Positions 45,261 to 53,919 of a stretch of DNA of 64,000 nt are shown here, piece after piece (the first letter of the stretch is position 1; each line of letters begins with the position of its first letter). Origin of the DNA: Bacillus ectoiniformans (lineage in GTDB: Bacteria > Bacillota > Bacilli > Bacillales > Domibacillaceae); NCBI RefSeq assembly GCF_016908875.1, contig NZ_JAFBES010000001.1:372001-436000 (forward strand), written 5' to 3'. Below the pieces are notes generated by a model, which did no database searches, was not told the origin of the DNA, and was given only the letters and a program-made list of their open reading frames with translations. The position numbers were made by a program, and so were the translations under genes.

Positions 45261-45299
45261 ACAAAAAAGCACCTGTCGCCTAAAAAGACAATCAAGTGC
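45261..45299 (-). terminator. terminator of the second LXG locus
   Basis: On the minus strand GCACTTG pairs with CAGGTGC and is followed by six T. Confidence 0.65.
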
Positions 45300-45332
45300 A
45301 TGTTTGATTTTTTCGTTTATGTTTTAATTTTT

Positions 45333-45821
45333 TTAATCATGTAACTTATCAAGAAATTCCGTAAACGTATCTGCAACGTAGAATACATTTTCTCTGGCAC
45401 GTTCTTCAGCCTGTTCTTCAGTTAGCCCTTCTTCTTCCATTAACATTTCTTTTTCCCATGCACCTTCATGATACCAAAAAACAATAGTAGGTTCTTCCGT
45501 ATTTCCCTTATAATCGAAACAGATTAAATTACCTGCTGGATCAACACCAAAAGGTATAATATCATTTGGCAAGGTATTTCGATAGTTCCCATATTCCTCC
45601 ACTAGGTTATCACTACTCTCTTCATCATAAGAAAGTAGTGTACCGAAGGCTCTCTCTATTCCTTCAACATCAAATCTATAAGGTATTACGTTGGCTCCAT
45701 GATTAACCTTTGCACACTCGATATAATCATGCGGAAACTTAACTCCTAATGATTCTCCTACTTTTTCAATTAATTCTCCTGTAACTGGATCATCTGCATA
45801 CTTCCACACTAGATTCGTCAT
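45333..45821 (-). CDS. SUKH (SMI1/KNR4) family immunity protein
   Basis: 162 residues with the SMI1/KNR4 pattern: ESLGVKFPHDYIECAKVNHG, IIPFGVDPAGNLICFDYKG and a C-terminal ADTFTEFLDKLHD. SUKH proteins are the commonest immunity partners of nuclease toxins. The gene overlaps the LXG toxin gene by four bases, so it is the cognate immunity gene. Confidence 0.9.
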   Translation of the reverse strand: MTNLVWKYADDPVTGELIEKVGESLGVKFPHDYIECAKVNHGANVIPYRFDVEGIERAFGTLLSYDEESSDNLVEEYGNYRNTLPNDIIPFGVDPAGNLICFDYKGNTEEPTIVFWYHEGAWEKEMLMEEEGLTEEQAEERARENVFYVADTFTEFLDKLHD

Positions 45822-47782
45822 CTAATACCACCTCCCCATAAACTATTTCCACCTAAGTGATTTACGCTATGAACTTTTTTTAGCACCAGTTGCATTTTTC
45901 CAGGTACTTGATGATGATGCCATACCAATCCATCGATTCTTGGCAATCCATCTTCTATTTGAGCCAATTGTTTTTTTGTAAAAAGCTCCTTTGTTACTTC
46001 TCCTTTATTAATTGATTCTCTTATCTTTTCGGTGCATTTCAAAAATTGATCAGTATCTTTCATGATATAGTATTCTTTCTCTAATTTTAACGAGAACTTT
46101 ACATCATCACCTTTAAATATTGGAAATCCTATTACATCATATTCTACACCTTTCACATGTTTTCCTCCTGCTAATCTTTTGTTTAGAATGTTGTTCTTAG
46201 GCGACTCATTTAAATAATCGTCTACATGACCTACTACCATTTTGAACTCTTCAACACTATCATAACCAAATTCCTTAATAGTTGTATCATCTACAGCCTT
46301 TAAAAAATCGTCTATGCTATCATAACCTTTAGGAACCACAGATCTATTTACTACATTTCCATTTATATCATAATCTTTCTTTATTACTTCATCAATTTCT
46401 GAGCGGTGAACATCACCCGTACCCTTACCAATCTTCCCCGGCAACTTCACATAGCCATTCTCATTATTCACATAACTGACAAGCTTCTCAAAGTCAGCCT
46501 TATTCCGGGTGATCGTACGAGTATTCGCTTGGCTGATTTTAAACGGCGCATTTTTCACTTGTAGATGATCAACGTACTTAGCGGCTCCGGCTACGCCGGC
46601 AATGCCAAGGGCAGTGTATAAACTGTTCTGCCGCTGTTCTTCCGTCAGCTCGTTGCCGAACATATCCTGGCCATTTATGTACTCCGACAGTCCATTGGCG
46701 GCCACCAATCCGTAAATCCCCATTTCGGTTTTTTGCAGCACATCAAAGGATTTGGCCGATTTATAGGCATCCAGTGTATGGGCTGCCGCATTCACGCCTT
46801 TAGTGGTTTTATAAATAGCTGATCCGCCTTTTGCCGCTCGTCCTGCCCAGCCGACCACCGGAATAAATCCCGCCGCTGCCATCGCTCCTGCGGCAATTCG
46901 TTGTGCGTCTGAAAGCTTCTGCCCTGTTACCGGATCGATGCCTTCGCTGGCTCTCTTATAATCATAATACCCAGTGATCTCTCCCGTAAAGGTGGAAGCA
47001 GTATCCCACATTTTTTCGTACCACGGTCTCGCTTCCATTTCCTTTGCTTTCTTGACTTGCTCTCTTGCAGTTTCCTGATCTTCTTTATACTGAACATAGT
47101 CGGAAGAGTATTTCTTCATTTCGCCTTGCAGCTGATAGATCTCACTGTCGTGAAAGGCTTGCTTGTCAAAGCTCATCGGTGAAACGGTGCCACCTTGGCT
47201 GGAAGCTTTCATTAATTCACCGAGCAGCCCAAATACATTCGACTGGCTCGCTTCGGAATGCTGATATTCTTGCTTCCATTGTTCATCCAGCTTGTTTAAA
47301 GCAGCCTCCGTAGCAGTCCGCTCTTTTCCCGCATCGCCCATCTTTTCATAATATGGTTCCGCATCATACATCTCAAGGGGGAGAATATCGTCAATCCCAT
47401 TAAAGATTTCTTGCAGCGCTTCTCTCTGGGCCATCGTCATCATAATTGAATTCGTCAGACCATTTAAACATTCCTGCTCCAAAAAAGACTCTTGAATAAA
47501 CGTGTTTCCGGAAAGGTCCGCTTCCTCCATGTCTCCCGAAATAGCGCTAAGAAAGGAGGTTTGCATACTGATAAAGTCGACCCAAGCATCCACAACTTTG
47601 GCTTGTGCCTGGAAAAAGTTCTTGATCGCTTTCGCCCCTTCTCCCTGCAATTCATCCTCCATTTGCACGATTACTTCAAATTCTGTTTTGACCGCTAACA
47701 GCTGCTTCTCAAGCGCAGTATATTCGGTCAGACGCTGTTCCATCGCAGCTAATAAGGTACTGGCTTCATAGATTTTGCTCAT
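45818..47782 (-). CDS. LXG-domain polymorphic toxin with WHH-type nuclease C-terminus
   Basis: 654 residues. LXG domain (about 1-210) and pre-toxin region (about 285-405) nearly the same as in the protein at 31779, then a linker (YVNNENGYVKLPGKIG) shared with the orphan cassette, and a distinct tail ending DGLVWHHHQVPGKMQLVLKK and VHSVNHLGGNSLWGGG, the W-H-H pattern of WHH nucleases. It should cut DNA or RNA in target cells. The two small partner genes found at locus 1 are missing here; only their ends remain (47802-47889). Start follows AGAAAGG. Confidence 0.92.
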   Translation of the reverse strand: MSKIYEASTLLAAMEQRLTEYTALEKQLLAVKTEFEVIVQMEDELQGEGAKAIKNFFQAQAKVVDAWVDFISMQTSFLSAISGDMEEADLSGNTFIQESFLEQECLNGLTNSIMMTMAQREALQEIFNGIDDILPLEMYDAEPYYEKMGDAGKERTATEAALNKLDEQWKQEYQHSEASQSNVFGLLGELMKASSQGGTVSPMSFDKQAFHDSEIYQLQGEMKKYSSDYVQYKEDQETAREQVKKAKEMEARPWYEKMWDTASTFTGEITGYYDYKRASEGIDPVTGQKLSDAQRIAAGAMAAAGFIPVVGWAGRAAKGGSAIYKTTKGVNAAAHTLDAYKSAKSFDVLQKTEMGIYGLVAANGLSEYINGQDMFGNELTEEQRQNSLYTALGIAGVAGAAKYVDHLQVKNAPFKISQANTRTITRNKADFEKLVSYVNNENGYVKLPGKIGKGTGDVHRSEIDEVIKKDYDINGNVVNRSVVPKGYDSIDDFLKAVDDTTIKEFGYDSVEEFKMVVGHVDDYLNESPKNNILNKRLAGGKHVKGVEYDVIGFPIFKGDDVKFSLKLEKEYYIMKDTDQFLKCTEKIRESINKGEVTKELFTKKQLAQIEDGLPRIDGLVWHHHQVPGKMQLVLKKVHSVNHLGGNSLWGGGIR

Positions 47783-47801
47783 CGGATTGAATACCTTTCT
47801 A

Positions 47802-47889
47802 TTAGTTTCTCACCATCGCTTGCTTTTAGCGTTCAATTTTCTAAGATAGTTGCTGCTTGGATGTGACTTAATGTATTCGAACGACTCAT
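47802..47889 (-). pseudogene. fused relic of YwqH-like and YwqI-like partner genes
   Basis: An ATG at 47889 opens MSRSNTLSHIQAATILEN and stops at 47833; its first part matches the start of the YwqH-like protein at 34241. Just after it, AMVRN and a stop at 47802 match the end of the YwqI-like protein at 33553. An internal deletion of about 0.6 kb thus removed both partners. Confidence 0.8.
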
Positions 47890-48145
47890 GCCGTCTCCCA
47901 TACACTAATCATTTGATAAGTTCGTTTTTTCCTATATTTTCTATTATACACTTGAGAAACTTTAGCTTTAATAGGGAGAAAGGCGGCTAAATGTGGTATG
48001 TGAATATCCTTAGAAGTTACCCTTTATCACAACATCAGCAAAATATATGGTAGTATTTAACTGGTGGTGAAATGGTTTTAGTGAATTTGTTATGTTGTTA
48101 TTTTACAGGGGAATTTACAAGCAGAATGAAAAGTGAGGTTTATAT
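47890..48145 (-). promoter_or_regulatory. 5' region of LXG locus 2, similar to locus 1
   Basis: Positions 47890-48070 repeat the upstream region of locus 1 (34242-34440) at high identity, so the promoter was kept when the partner genes were lost. The remainder leads into the divergent gene at 48146. Confidence 0.6.
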
Positions 48146-48508
48146 ATGAATACTGTTAGCCAAGAAATCAAAGATTTGTCCATTAAATCCTTGGAGTCAA
48201 CTTATAATAAACTTACAAATGCTTATAAAAGCACAATTGAGAAAGGTTCAAACACAACTCTTGTCAAAAAAAGACTAAACGCAGTTAAAATTGGATTAGA
48301 AAGCCTAAAAGGTATTTGGAATGGGGAAGATTTTGTTTATAGCGACGAAATCATATTGACTTCTAAAGAAGTTCTACAAGGGATCATTCCGTCTATAGAA
48401 AAACAAATAGCGAAAGCAAAAGAAGGCAGTTCTCAAAAAACATTAAATGAGCGTCGCTTAACTGCACTAAAACTAGCAATAGAATCATTAGATAACCGTG
48501 CTATATAA
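48146..48508 (+). CDS. small helical protein with internal duplication
   Basis: 120 residues, start after GTGAGG. Two halves align: NAYKSTIEKGSNTTLVKKRL with AVKIGLESL, and KQIAKAKEGSSQKTLNERRL with ALKLAIESL, so an about 45-residue helical hairpin is duplicated. Basic, no signal peptide. Divergent from LXG locus 2. No family recognised. Confidence 0.7.
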   Translation: MNTVSQEIKDLSIKSLESTYNKLTNAYKSTIEKGSNTTLVKKRLNAVKIGLESLKGIWNGEDFVYSDEIILTSKEVLQGIIPSIEKQIAKAKEGSSQKTLNERRLTALKLAIESLDNRAI

Positions 48509-48566
48509 GTCGGGTCTGAACTTTTTAATCGTTCTAGAATCGGATGCATTGTATAACAAGATTGAA

Positions 48567-48600
48567 GGAAGCCCTACTTACTATGGCTTCCCGTTATTTT
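48567..48600 (+). terminator. terminator after the 48146 gene
   Basis: GGAAGCC pairs with GGCTTCC around an 11-base loop, then CGTTATTTTTG. Confidence 0.65.
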
Positions 48601-48641
48601 TGTGTATTTATTAACATCCAAATTTAACAGGGCAAAGAAAC

Positions 48642-48682
48642 AAAAAAGCCACAACCCTTACACATCAAGGATTGTGACTTCT
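48642..48682 (-). terminator. terminator of the tRNA gene
   Basis: On the minus strand AGTCACAATCCTT pairs with AAGGGTTGTGGCT (two mismatched or G-U positions) and is followed by TTTTTTG, right after the tRNA. Confidence 0.8.
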
Positions 48683-48691
48683 TTATAAGTA

Positions 48692-48764
48692 TGATTCCTA
48701 CTGGGTTCGAACCAGCGACCTCTACCCTGTCAAGGTAGCGCTCTCCCAGCTGAGCTAAGGAATC
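48692..48764 (-). tRNA. tRNA-Val (anticodon GAC)
   Basis: 73 bases fold as a full cloverleaf: acceptor GATTCCT/AGGAATC, D arm GCTCAGCTGGGAGAGC, anticodon arm CTACC-TTGACAG-GGTAG giving anticodon GAC, T arm with TTCGAAC, discriminator A. CCA is not encoded. It stands alone at the border of the LXG region, so it could also have served as a landing site for mobile DNA, though no integrase is present. Confidence 0.95.
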
Positions 48765-48847
48765 GTTCAACTGACAAGTCTAATTTTATGAAATTTCAGG
48801 TCAGTTGTCAATGCTGTTTTACTTTTTTAGCAAACTTTTCTTGTCGG

Positions 48848-50515
48848 TTATCGTTTCTTCCTCCACATTAAATAGATCGTCACTGAAAACAGGATGGTCA
48901 TGAGGATAGCGGTGTAGATCGCAATTTGATAAGAGTTGGTGTTTGAAAGCAGTGAGTTGTCGCCGCTGACTTTCATGCCGATAAAGATGCCGGCCATGAT
49001 GATGCTGAAGGCTAACATCATAATACTTAAGACGAGCATATAGGCGATCCGCTCGACTCGTTTCATCATATTTTCATCGGGGTCGATCCGGATCTGCATC
49101 TTCGGCTGGCCGCCTTCCCATTGCTGCAGGGTTTCGTTCATGACACCAGGCAGACGGGAGGCGGCCATTTTAATTTGTCTTGTAAAGGATCTCGCTTCTT
49201 TAAAGAGACGCTTCGGATCAAGCTGATCAAGCATAAGACGGTTGGCGGTATCTTTGATAATTCGGCTGAAGCTAACGGCTGGATCAAGGGCGGATATGGT
49301 TTGTTCCACTTTTAAAAATGCTTGCCCAACTTGGATAAATTCCTTTGGCACACGGATGCCGTGAACAGCGGCCAGACCGAATAATTGCTGAAACATCGTG
49401 CCCATTTTGACATCTTCAAGTTTCCGATCCAGGTATTGATTCATCCACTTGTCGAGATCCCGCTCGAGTGCTTGACTATTCACTTCTCTGTTGTGACCAA
49501 GACTTTGAACAGCAATCGATAAAGAAGCTGAATCGCGGTCATTTAATGAAAACAGACAGTCCGCTAACAGCTGTTTCATCGGCTTGGTTAAACGTCCGGT
49601 GTTACCAAAATCAATCAGGGCCAGCCGGTCATCCTGCAGCAGTACGACATTCCCGGGATGGGGGTCGGCATGAAATACTCCTTTTATATAAACCTGTTCA
49701 AGCACTGACTCTGCCAAGGCCACCGCCAGTGTTTGTCTCGTCCCTTGGTCTAATTCCTCAATATGTTCCGCAGTCAGCTTCTTTCCTTCCACATACTCCA
49801 TCGTTAAGATCCGCTCGGTTGTGTAATCAAGATAAACATCTGGAATATGGATCTGTTCATTCTCCATCTGCTCTTTGACGCTGAGCGCTTCAGCTGCCTC
49901 TAAACGGTAATTCATTTCATTTAACAGCGAGGCAGAAAATTCCTGAATCGTTTCCTTTACGCTGAAGATCCGTGCTGTTTCAGAATTCTTCTCCGCCACC
50001 GCTGCCAGCTGGCGTAAAATGCGGATATCTTGATGAATCACCCGCTCCACATGCGGCCGCCTCACCTTTACCGCGACGCTTTCACCCGTCACAAGTACAG
50101 CCCGGTGGACCTGGCCAATGGAGGCTGCCCCAAGCGGTGTTTCATCCATATAGACGAACAGCTCCGACAGCGGCTGCTGCATTTCGGATTCGATAATCTC
50201 TTTAATCTGCTCGAAATCTATCAGTGGCGCCTCGCTTTGCAGCTTAGCCAGCGGTTCCGTCCATCCCGGTGACAAGAGGTCCGTGCGCGTGCTCAAAAAC
50301 TGGCCGAACTTCATAAACGTCGGTCCGAGTTCTTCAAATGCCCGTCTCAGCTCTTCCCCTTTTACACTCAAGTGTTCATCTTCTGAAGGAAGAGTCCGTT
50401 TATGAAAAGGGATTTTCTCCGCAAGACCTAACTCTTTTAAATAGCCGGTAAAGCCATGCTTCATTAAGATAGCGATAATTTCTGGCACCCGTTTCATCAC
50501 GTTCATTTTACCCAT
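48848..50515 (-). CDS. AarF/UbiB (ABC1) family atypical kinase
   Basis: 555 residues. Ala-rich loop and kinase motifs GAASIGQVHRA, VKVRRPHV, HADPHPGNV and ALIDFGNTG, and two C-terminal membrane helices (about 490-550). Family members support ubiquinone or isoprenoid lipid metabolism; in menaquinone-using Bacillaceae the substrate is unknown. ATG follows AAGGAGGAGAGG. Confidence 0.93.
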   Translation of the reverse strand: MGKMNVMKRVPEIIAILMKHGFTGYLKELGLAEKIPFHKRTLPSEDEHLSVKGEELRRAFEELGPTFMKFGQFLSTRTDLLSPGWTEPLAKLQSEAPLIDFEQIKEIIESEMQQPLSELFVYMDETPLGAASIGQVHRAVLVTGESVAVKVRRPHVERVIHQDIRILRQLAAVAEKNSETARIFSVKETIQEFSASLLNEMNYRLEAAEALSVKEQMENEQIHIPDVYLDYTTERILTMEYVEGKKLTAEHIEELDQGTRQTLAVALAESVLEQVYIKGVFHADPHPGNVVLLQDDRLALIDFGNTGRLTKPMKQLLADCLFSLNDRDSASLSIAVQSLGHNREVNSQALERDLDKWMNQYLDRKLEDVKMGTMFQQLFGLAAVHGIRVPKEFIQVGQAFLKVEQTISALDPAVSFSRIIKDTANRLMLDQLDPKRLFKEARSFTRQIKMAASRLPGVMNETLQQWEGGQPKMQIRIDPDENMMKRVERIAYMLVLSIMMLAFSIIMAGIFIGMKVSGDNSLLSNTNSYQIAIYTAILMTILFSVTIYLMWRKKR

Positions 50516-50542
50516 ATCCTCTCCTCCTTCAGCATACTTAAT

Positions 50543-51250
50543 TTATCTTATCAACCGTTCATTTTTCACAAATAAACGAGTTAGAATCGTAAATAGGATC
50601 CCTGTATACATACATACCCAGATCGTTTCTGCCTTATACATACGATCCCCTTCTGCCATTAATCCCGTGATAGCGGACACAGGCGGAAGGATATAAATTG
50701 TCCATTTCAATATGCCTGGCAGCACCTCACCAATAGACGGAGCCACTAAGGAAGCTACCGTAAATAAAGCAGCCAAAAGCCATGTATATTTCTTTCCTGA
50801 AAGATTGGTTACACTGAATAAACCGCCAGTTCCTATTCCCAGCAAACAAAACATCCAATGACTGTACAAGAATAAACCAACCTGTATTATAGTGATCGGT
50901 TCCGCGAAAATATCTAAAAGGACCGGCAATAAAAACGATAGACTCATTAACACCGTCCCTACAAATAAAAGAACCGCCATTTTTCCATAGAGATAGTGAG
51001 TTTTCACACGCAAATAGGAAAAGATAATGAACTTCTCTTCTTTTTGATCCAGCGAAAACAGCTGCATCGACATCCAAACCATTACGATATAAAGCGAAGC
51101 CGCAGATACAGAATAACTGTCTAATATAGGGACGCTTTTATAATTATACTGCAAATAGATCCAGACCAGGTAGACAACAGCGGGTGGCATCCAGCGGAGA
51201 GAATAAAAAAAGGAGAGCAGCTGATAGTTGAACCATGCCTTTATTTTCAT
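50543..51250 (-). CDS. ABC transporter permease (ABC-2-like)
   Basis: 235 residues with about six hydrophobic helices and few charged residues outside the ends. It overlaps the ATPase gene by four bases, so the two form one ABC exporter. Substrate unknown. Confidence 0.8.
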   Translation of the reverse strand: MKIKAWFNYQLLSFFYSLRWMPPAVVYLVWIYLQYNYKSVPILDSYSVSAASLYIVMVWMSMQLFSLDQKEEKFIIFSYLRVKTHYLYGKMAVLLFVGTVLMSLSFLLPVLLDIFAEPITIIQVGLFLYSHWMFCLLGIGTGGLFSVTNLSGKKYTWLLAALFTVASLVAPSIGEVLPGILKWTIYILPPVSAITGLMAEGDRMYKAETIWVCMYTGILFTILTRLFVKNERLIR

Positions 51251-52029
51251 CGTTTCTCACCAACTTCCAGAACACGGCACCCCGCTGTGAGTAACTGCAT
51301 TAGCCTTTCATCTGAGTCGTCTTCCGGGACAAAAAGCCGATATATATTTTCTTCTAATTGCAGAGCACCTTCTACCGGCTGTTCACTCCTGACGGTAATT
51401 GAACGCATCTTTTGATTCTCTTTCTTAGTTAGCTTCTCCATCTTTCCACTTGGCAGCGTGATTCTGTGAGTGGCAAGCTGCTGCACTAACGCTTCTTCAT
51501 GCAAAACGAACACCATTGTTTTTTCTCCCCTTAACGAGAGAAGCAGGTTGATGGCATGCTGCTGAGCCGCTTCGTCCATCCCTGTAAATGGCTCATCAAA
51601 AAACAGCACATCCGCTTCTTTCATGATTGCCTGAATGAAACCAACCTTTTGTTTCGTACCTTTAGAGCAATTTTTTAAAGACGTATGTAAATAAGGAGTC
51701 AGGTTAAATTGCTCGATATATTGGCTTACTTTTTCTTGGTCAGTGTTAGACATTTGAACGAGAAACTCTAAGTAACGCGCAACAGTTAACCGTATACCTT
51801 CAGGAAAATGTTCTGGCACATAACCATAAAATTGAAAATTTCTTATTACTTTGCCATCACTAGGTTCATGTATGCCAGAAAGAAGCTTAACCAGTGTACT
51901 TTTACCTGAACCGTTATGGCCTGTCACCGCAACGGTCTGACCTTCCATAATTGAAATATTTAGATTTGACAATATGGCTTGCCCATTTCTATCCAATCTT
52001 GCGTTTTCGGTTTGTATTACGCATTTCAT
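51247..52029 (-). CDS. ABC transporter ATP-binding protein
   Basis: 260 residues: Walker A GHNGSGKSTLV, signature CSKGTKQKVGF, Walker B VLFFDEPFTGMD, H-loop LHEEA. ATG 52029 follows AAGGAG; the frame is open to 52071 without a site. It pairs with the permease downstream. A WYL mini-protein gene starts divergently only 87 bases away. Confidence 0.9.
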   Translation of the reverse strand: MKCVIQTENARLDRNGQAILSNLNISIMEGQTVAVTGHNGSGKSTLVKLLSGIHEPSDGKVIRNFQFYGYVPEHFPEGIRLTVARYLEFLVQMSNTDQEKVSQYIEQFNLTPYLHTSLKNCSKGTKQKVGFIQAIMKEADVLFFDEPFTGMDEAAQQHAINLLLSLRGEKTMVFVLHEEALVQQLATHRITLPSGKMEKLTKKENQKMRSITVRSEQPVEGALQLEENIYRLFVPEDDSDERLMQLLTAGCRVLEVGEKR

Positions 52030-52116
52030 ATGTGATCTCCTTAATGACATTTTAAGAATATTCACTTGCATAAAGAACGTATGTTCGCATATAATAAAAT
52101 CAAGGAGGCGAACAGA

Positions 52117-52344
52117 ATGAAATCTCTTTTAAATCGCAGTATGAAAGAACAAAAGCCGCTGGTCATTATTTATCTCGCCAAAGACGGGGCTATTACGCAG
52201 CGAAAAATTATCGTCAAATCCCTTTCTTCTTCCGCCATATATGCCTATTGCTTTCAGCGCAGAAGCACGAGAAGCTTCTTGCTTTCTAATATACTTGCTG
52301 CCTATCCTGCCGATAGCCTAAAAAGAAAAAGAGGCATTGCTTAA
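52117..52344 (+). CDS. WYL-like mini-protein
   Basis: 75 residues, ATG 52117 after AAGGAGG. The sequence PLVIIYLAKDGAITQRKIIV, with later AYCFQRRSTRSFLLSNILA, resembles a lone WYL domain (ligand-sensing part of WYL regulators) with no DNA-binding part. Divergent from the ABC genes. Role unknown. Confidence 0.75.
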   Translation: MKSLLNRSMKEQKPLVIIYLAKDGAITQRKIIVKSLSSSAIYAYCFQRRSTRSFLLSNILAAYPADSLKRKRGIA

Positions 52345-52361
52345 TCATTCGATCATGACAG

Positions 52362-52390
52362 AAAAAAACCTTCCCGGAACCGGAAAGGCT
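52362..52390 (-). terminator. terminator after the PgpA-like gene
   Basis: CCTTTCCGG pairs with CCGGGAAGG (minus strand), followed by seven T. Confidence 0.8.
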
Positions 52391-52407
52391 ATAAGATTCA
52401 GACGTAA

Positions 52408-52962
52408 TTATCCGATCAGTTCTTCTTCCTGTTTATCTAGTACCGTTTCGATGGACACCTCATCTTCAAAGTCTCGAATGCGGTGAGCAAGCCTTGAGGC
52501 AGCATTAGCAGCAATCGCTCCGATGATATCATCTAAAAAGGTATGAACTTGATGTCCATTTTTCGTATCTAGCTTCTCGATAATACCGACTTTCTTCTTA
52601 TCTAAATAGCCGTAAGTGGTAACAGCAATGCTTCCATAGCCAAGCGCTGCTCCAAGGGCGATTGTTTCATCTACGCCAAACAAGCTTTCATCTGTTTCAA
52701 TAATGGATTGCAGCGGCTCAGACAGCTTTTTTTGCTCAGCCAGCACATCTAATTCCACACCGACTAATATGGCATGCTGCATTTCTCTTTTCAACAAAAC
52801 TTTTTCCACGCTGTCTATACACTCCAGCATGGTCAATTCTAGATTATAAGGGCGCTGCATATCAAATACAATCTCAGCGATATCTTCGATCGTCACTCCC
52901 CGCTCTTCTAAACGGCTTTTCGCCGCCGTCGTCACATCTTGAGAACGAACTCTATTTTTCAT
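52408..52962 (-). CDS. PgpA-family protein (YutG-like)
   Basis: 184 residues, soluble, similar in layout to B. subtilis YutG: RLEERGVTIEDIAEIV, LVGVELDVLAEQKKLSEPLQ, GYGSIAVTTYGYLDKKKVGI, and HTFLDDIIGAIAANAASRLA with the acidic metal pair. Classical PgpA dephosphorylates phosphatidylglycerophosphate; this short form lacks the membrane helices, so its substrate is less sure. Confidence 0.85.
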   Translation of the reverse strand: MKNRVRSQDVTTAAKSRLEERGVTIEDIAEIVFDMQRPYNLELTMLECIDSVEKVLLKREMQHAILVGVELDVLAEQKKLSEPLQSIIETDESLFGVDETIALGAALGYGSIAVTTYGYLDKKKVGIIEKLDTKNGHQVHTFLDDIIGAIAANAASRLAHRIRDFEDEVSIETVLDKQEEELIG

Positions 52963-53091
52963 AATACTTTCCTCCTGCCTAGCTGCAATGCCATCATTAT
53001 AACACAGGTTTTTCCAGGGAAGTCTTTAATCTATAATTTTCACTCTTTTGTGATAAAATTATTTCTAAACTAACTTATGGGAGGAACATAT

Positions 53092-53817
53092 ATGGCAATA
53101 GAACGCGGCACGATCGAAGATGTCAGTCTTTATTCAAAGGAATTGGGGGAAGAAATCACATTTCTTGTATATCTTCCGGCCAATTTCTCTCCTTTATATA
53201 AATACTCTTTATTAATTTGCCAGGATGGAAAAGATTATTTTCAAATGGGGCGTCTTCCCCGCGTAGCGGATGAATTGCTGGCTAACGAGGAGATTGAAAA
53301 CTTAATTATTGTAGGCGTTCCTTATGCAGATGTTCATGATCGACGCAGAAAATATCATCCGGATGGTGAACAGCAAGGGGCTTATATCCGCTTTTTAGCG
53401 CATGAGCTGGTGCCTTATTTGGATGAAACCTATCCTGTCTATCATGTTGGATACGGACGGGCATTGGCTGGAGATTCATTAGCCGCTACCGTCTCACTAA
53501 TGGCCGCTCTAGAATATCCGCATACGTTTGGCAAAGTGATTATGCACTCTCCATATGTAGATGAAAAAGTAATGAATGCGGTAAAAGCAGCAACAGATTA
53601 TCGTCATTTAAGCTTATATCATGTGATTGGGAAAGGCGAAACAGAAGTGAAAACCACAGATGGCAGCATAGCTGATTTCTTGACGCCTAATCGTGAGCTG
53701 CATGAATTATTAGATGAAAAAGGCTTCGATTCTTTTTATGAAGAATTCGATGGCAATCATACATGGAAGTACTGGCAGCCTGATATGAAACGAGCACTTC
53801 AAATGATGTTTGAATAG
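53092..53817 (+). CDS. yjcH: YjcH-like esterase-fold protein
   Basis: 241 residues of the esterase D-like alpha/beta-hydrolase fold. ATG 53092 follows GGGAGG. Motifs: LLICQDGKDYFQMGRL, and GYGRALAGDSLAATVSL, where the nucleophile elbow has D-S (GDS) in place of GxSxG. C-terminal FDGNHTWKYWQP supplies the His. With yjcG and yjcF it forms the conserved trio known in B. subtilis; cellular role unknown. Confidence 0.85.
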   Translation: MAIERGTIEDVSLYSKELGEEITFLVYLPANFSPLYKYSLLICQDGKDYFQMGRLPRVADELLANEEIENLIIVGVPYADVHDRRRKYHPDGEQQGAYIRFLAHELVPYLDETYPVYHVGYGRALAGDSLAATVSLMAALEYPHTFGKVIMHSPYVDEKVMNAVKAATDYRHLSLYHVIGKGETEVKTTDGSIADFLTPNRELHELLDEKGFDSFYEEFDGNHTWKYWQPDMKRALQMMFE

Positions 53818-53919
53818 GTTAATTATCCTAATAGTTCCTGATTCTATCGATTTTTTTGAAAATTTGTTATAATGGTAACACGCTTTAGTAACACTAGACT
53901 TATGAGGAGTGTGGAATAC

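Noticed and set aside
48692-48764. tRNA-Val as attachment site of an integrated element
   Set aside because: No integrase, no direct repeat of the tRNA 3' end was seen, and flanking genes on one side are ordinary.
52066-52116. Longer start of the WYL mini-protein
   Set aside because: The added 17 codons cover the ribosome site AAGGAGG, which correctly precedes the ATG at 52117.
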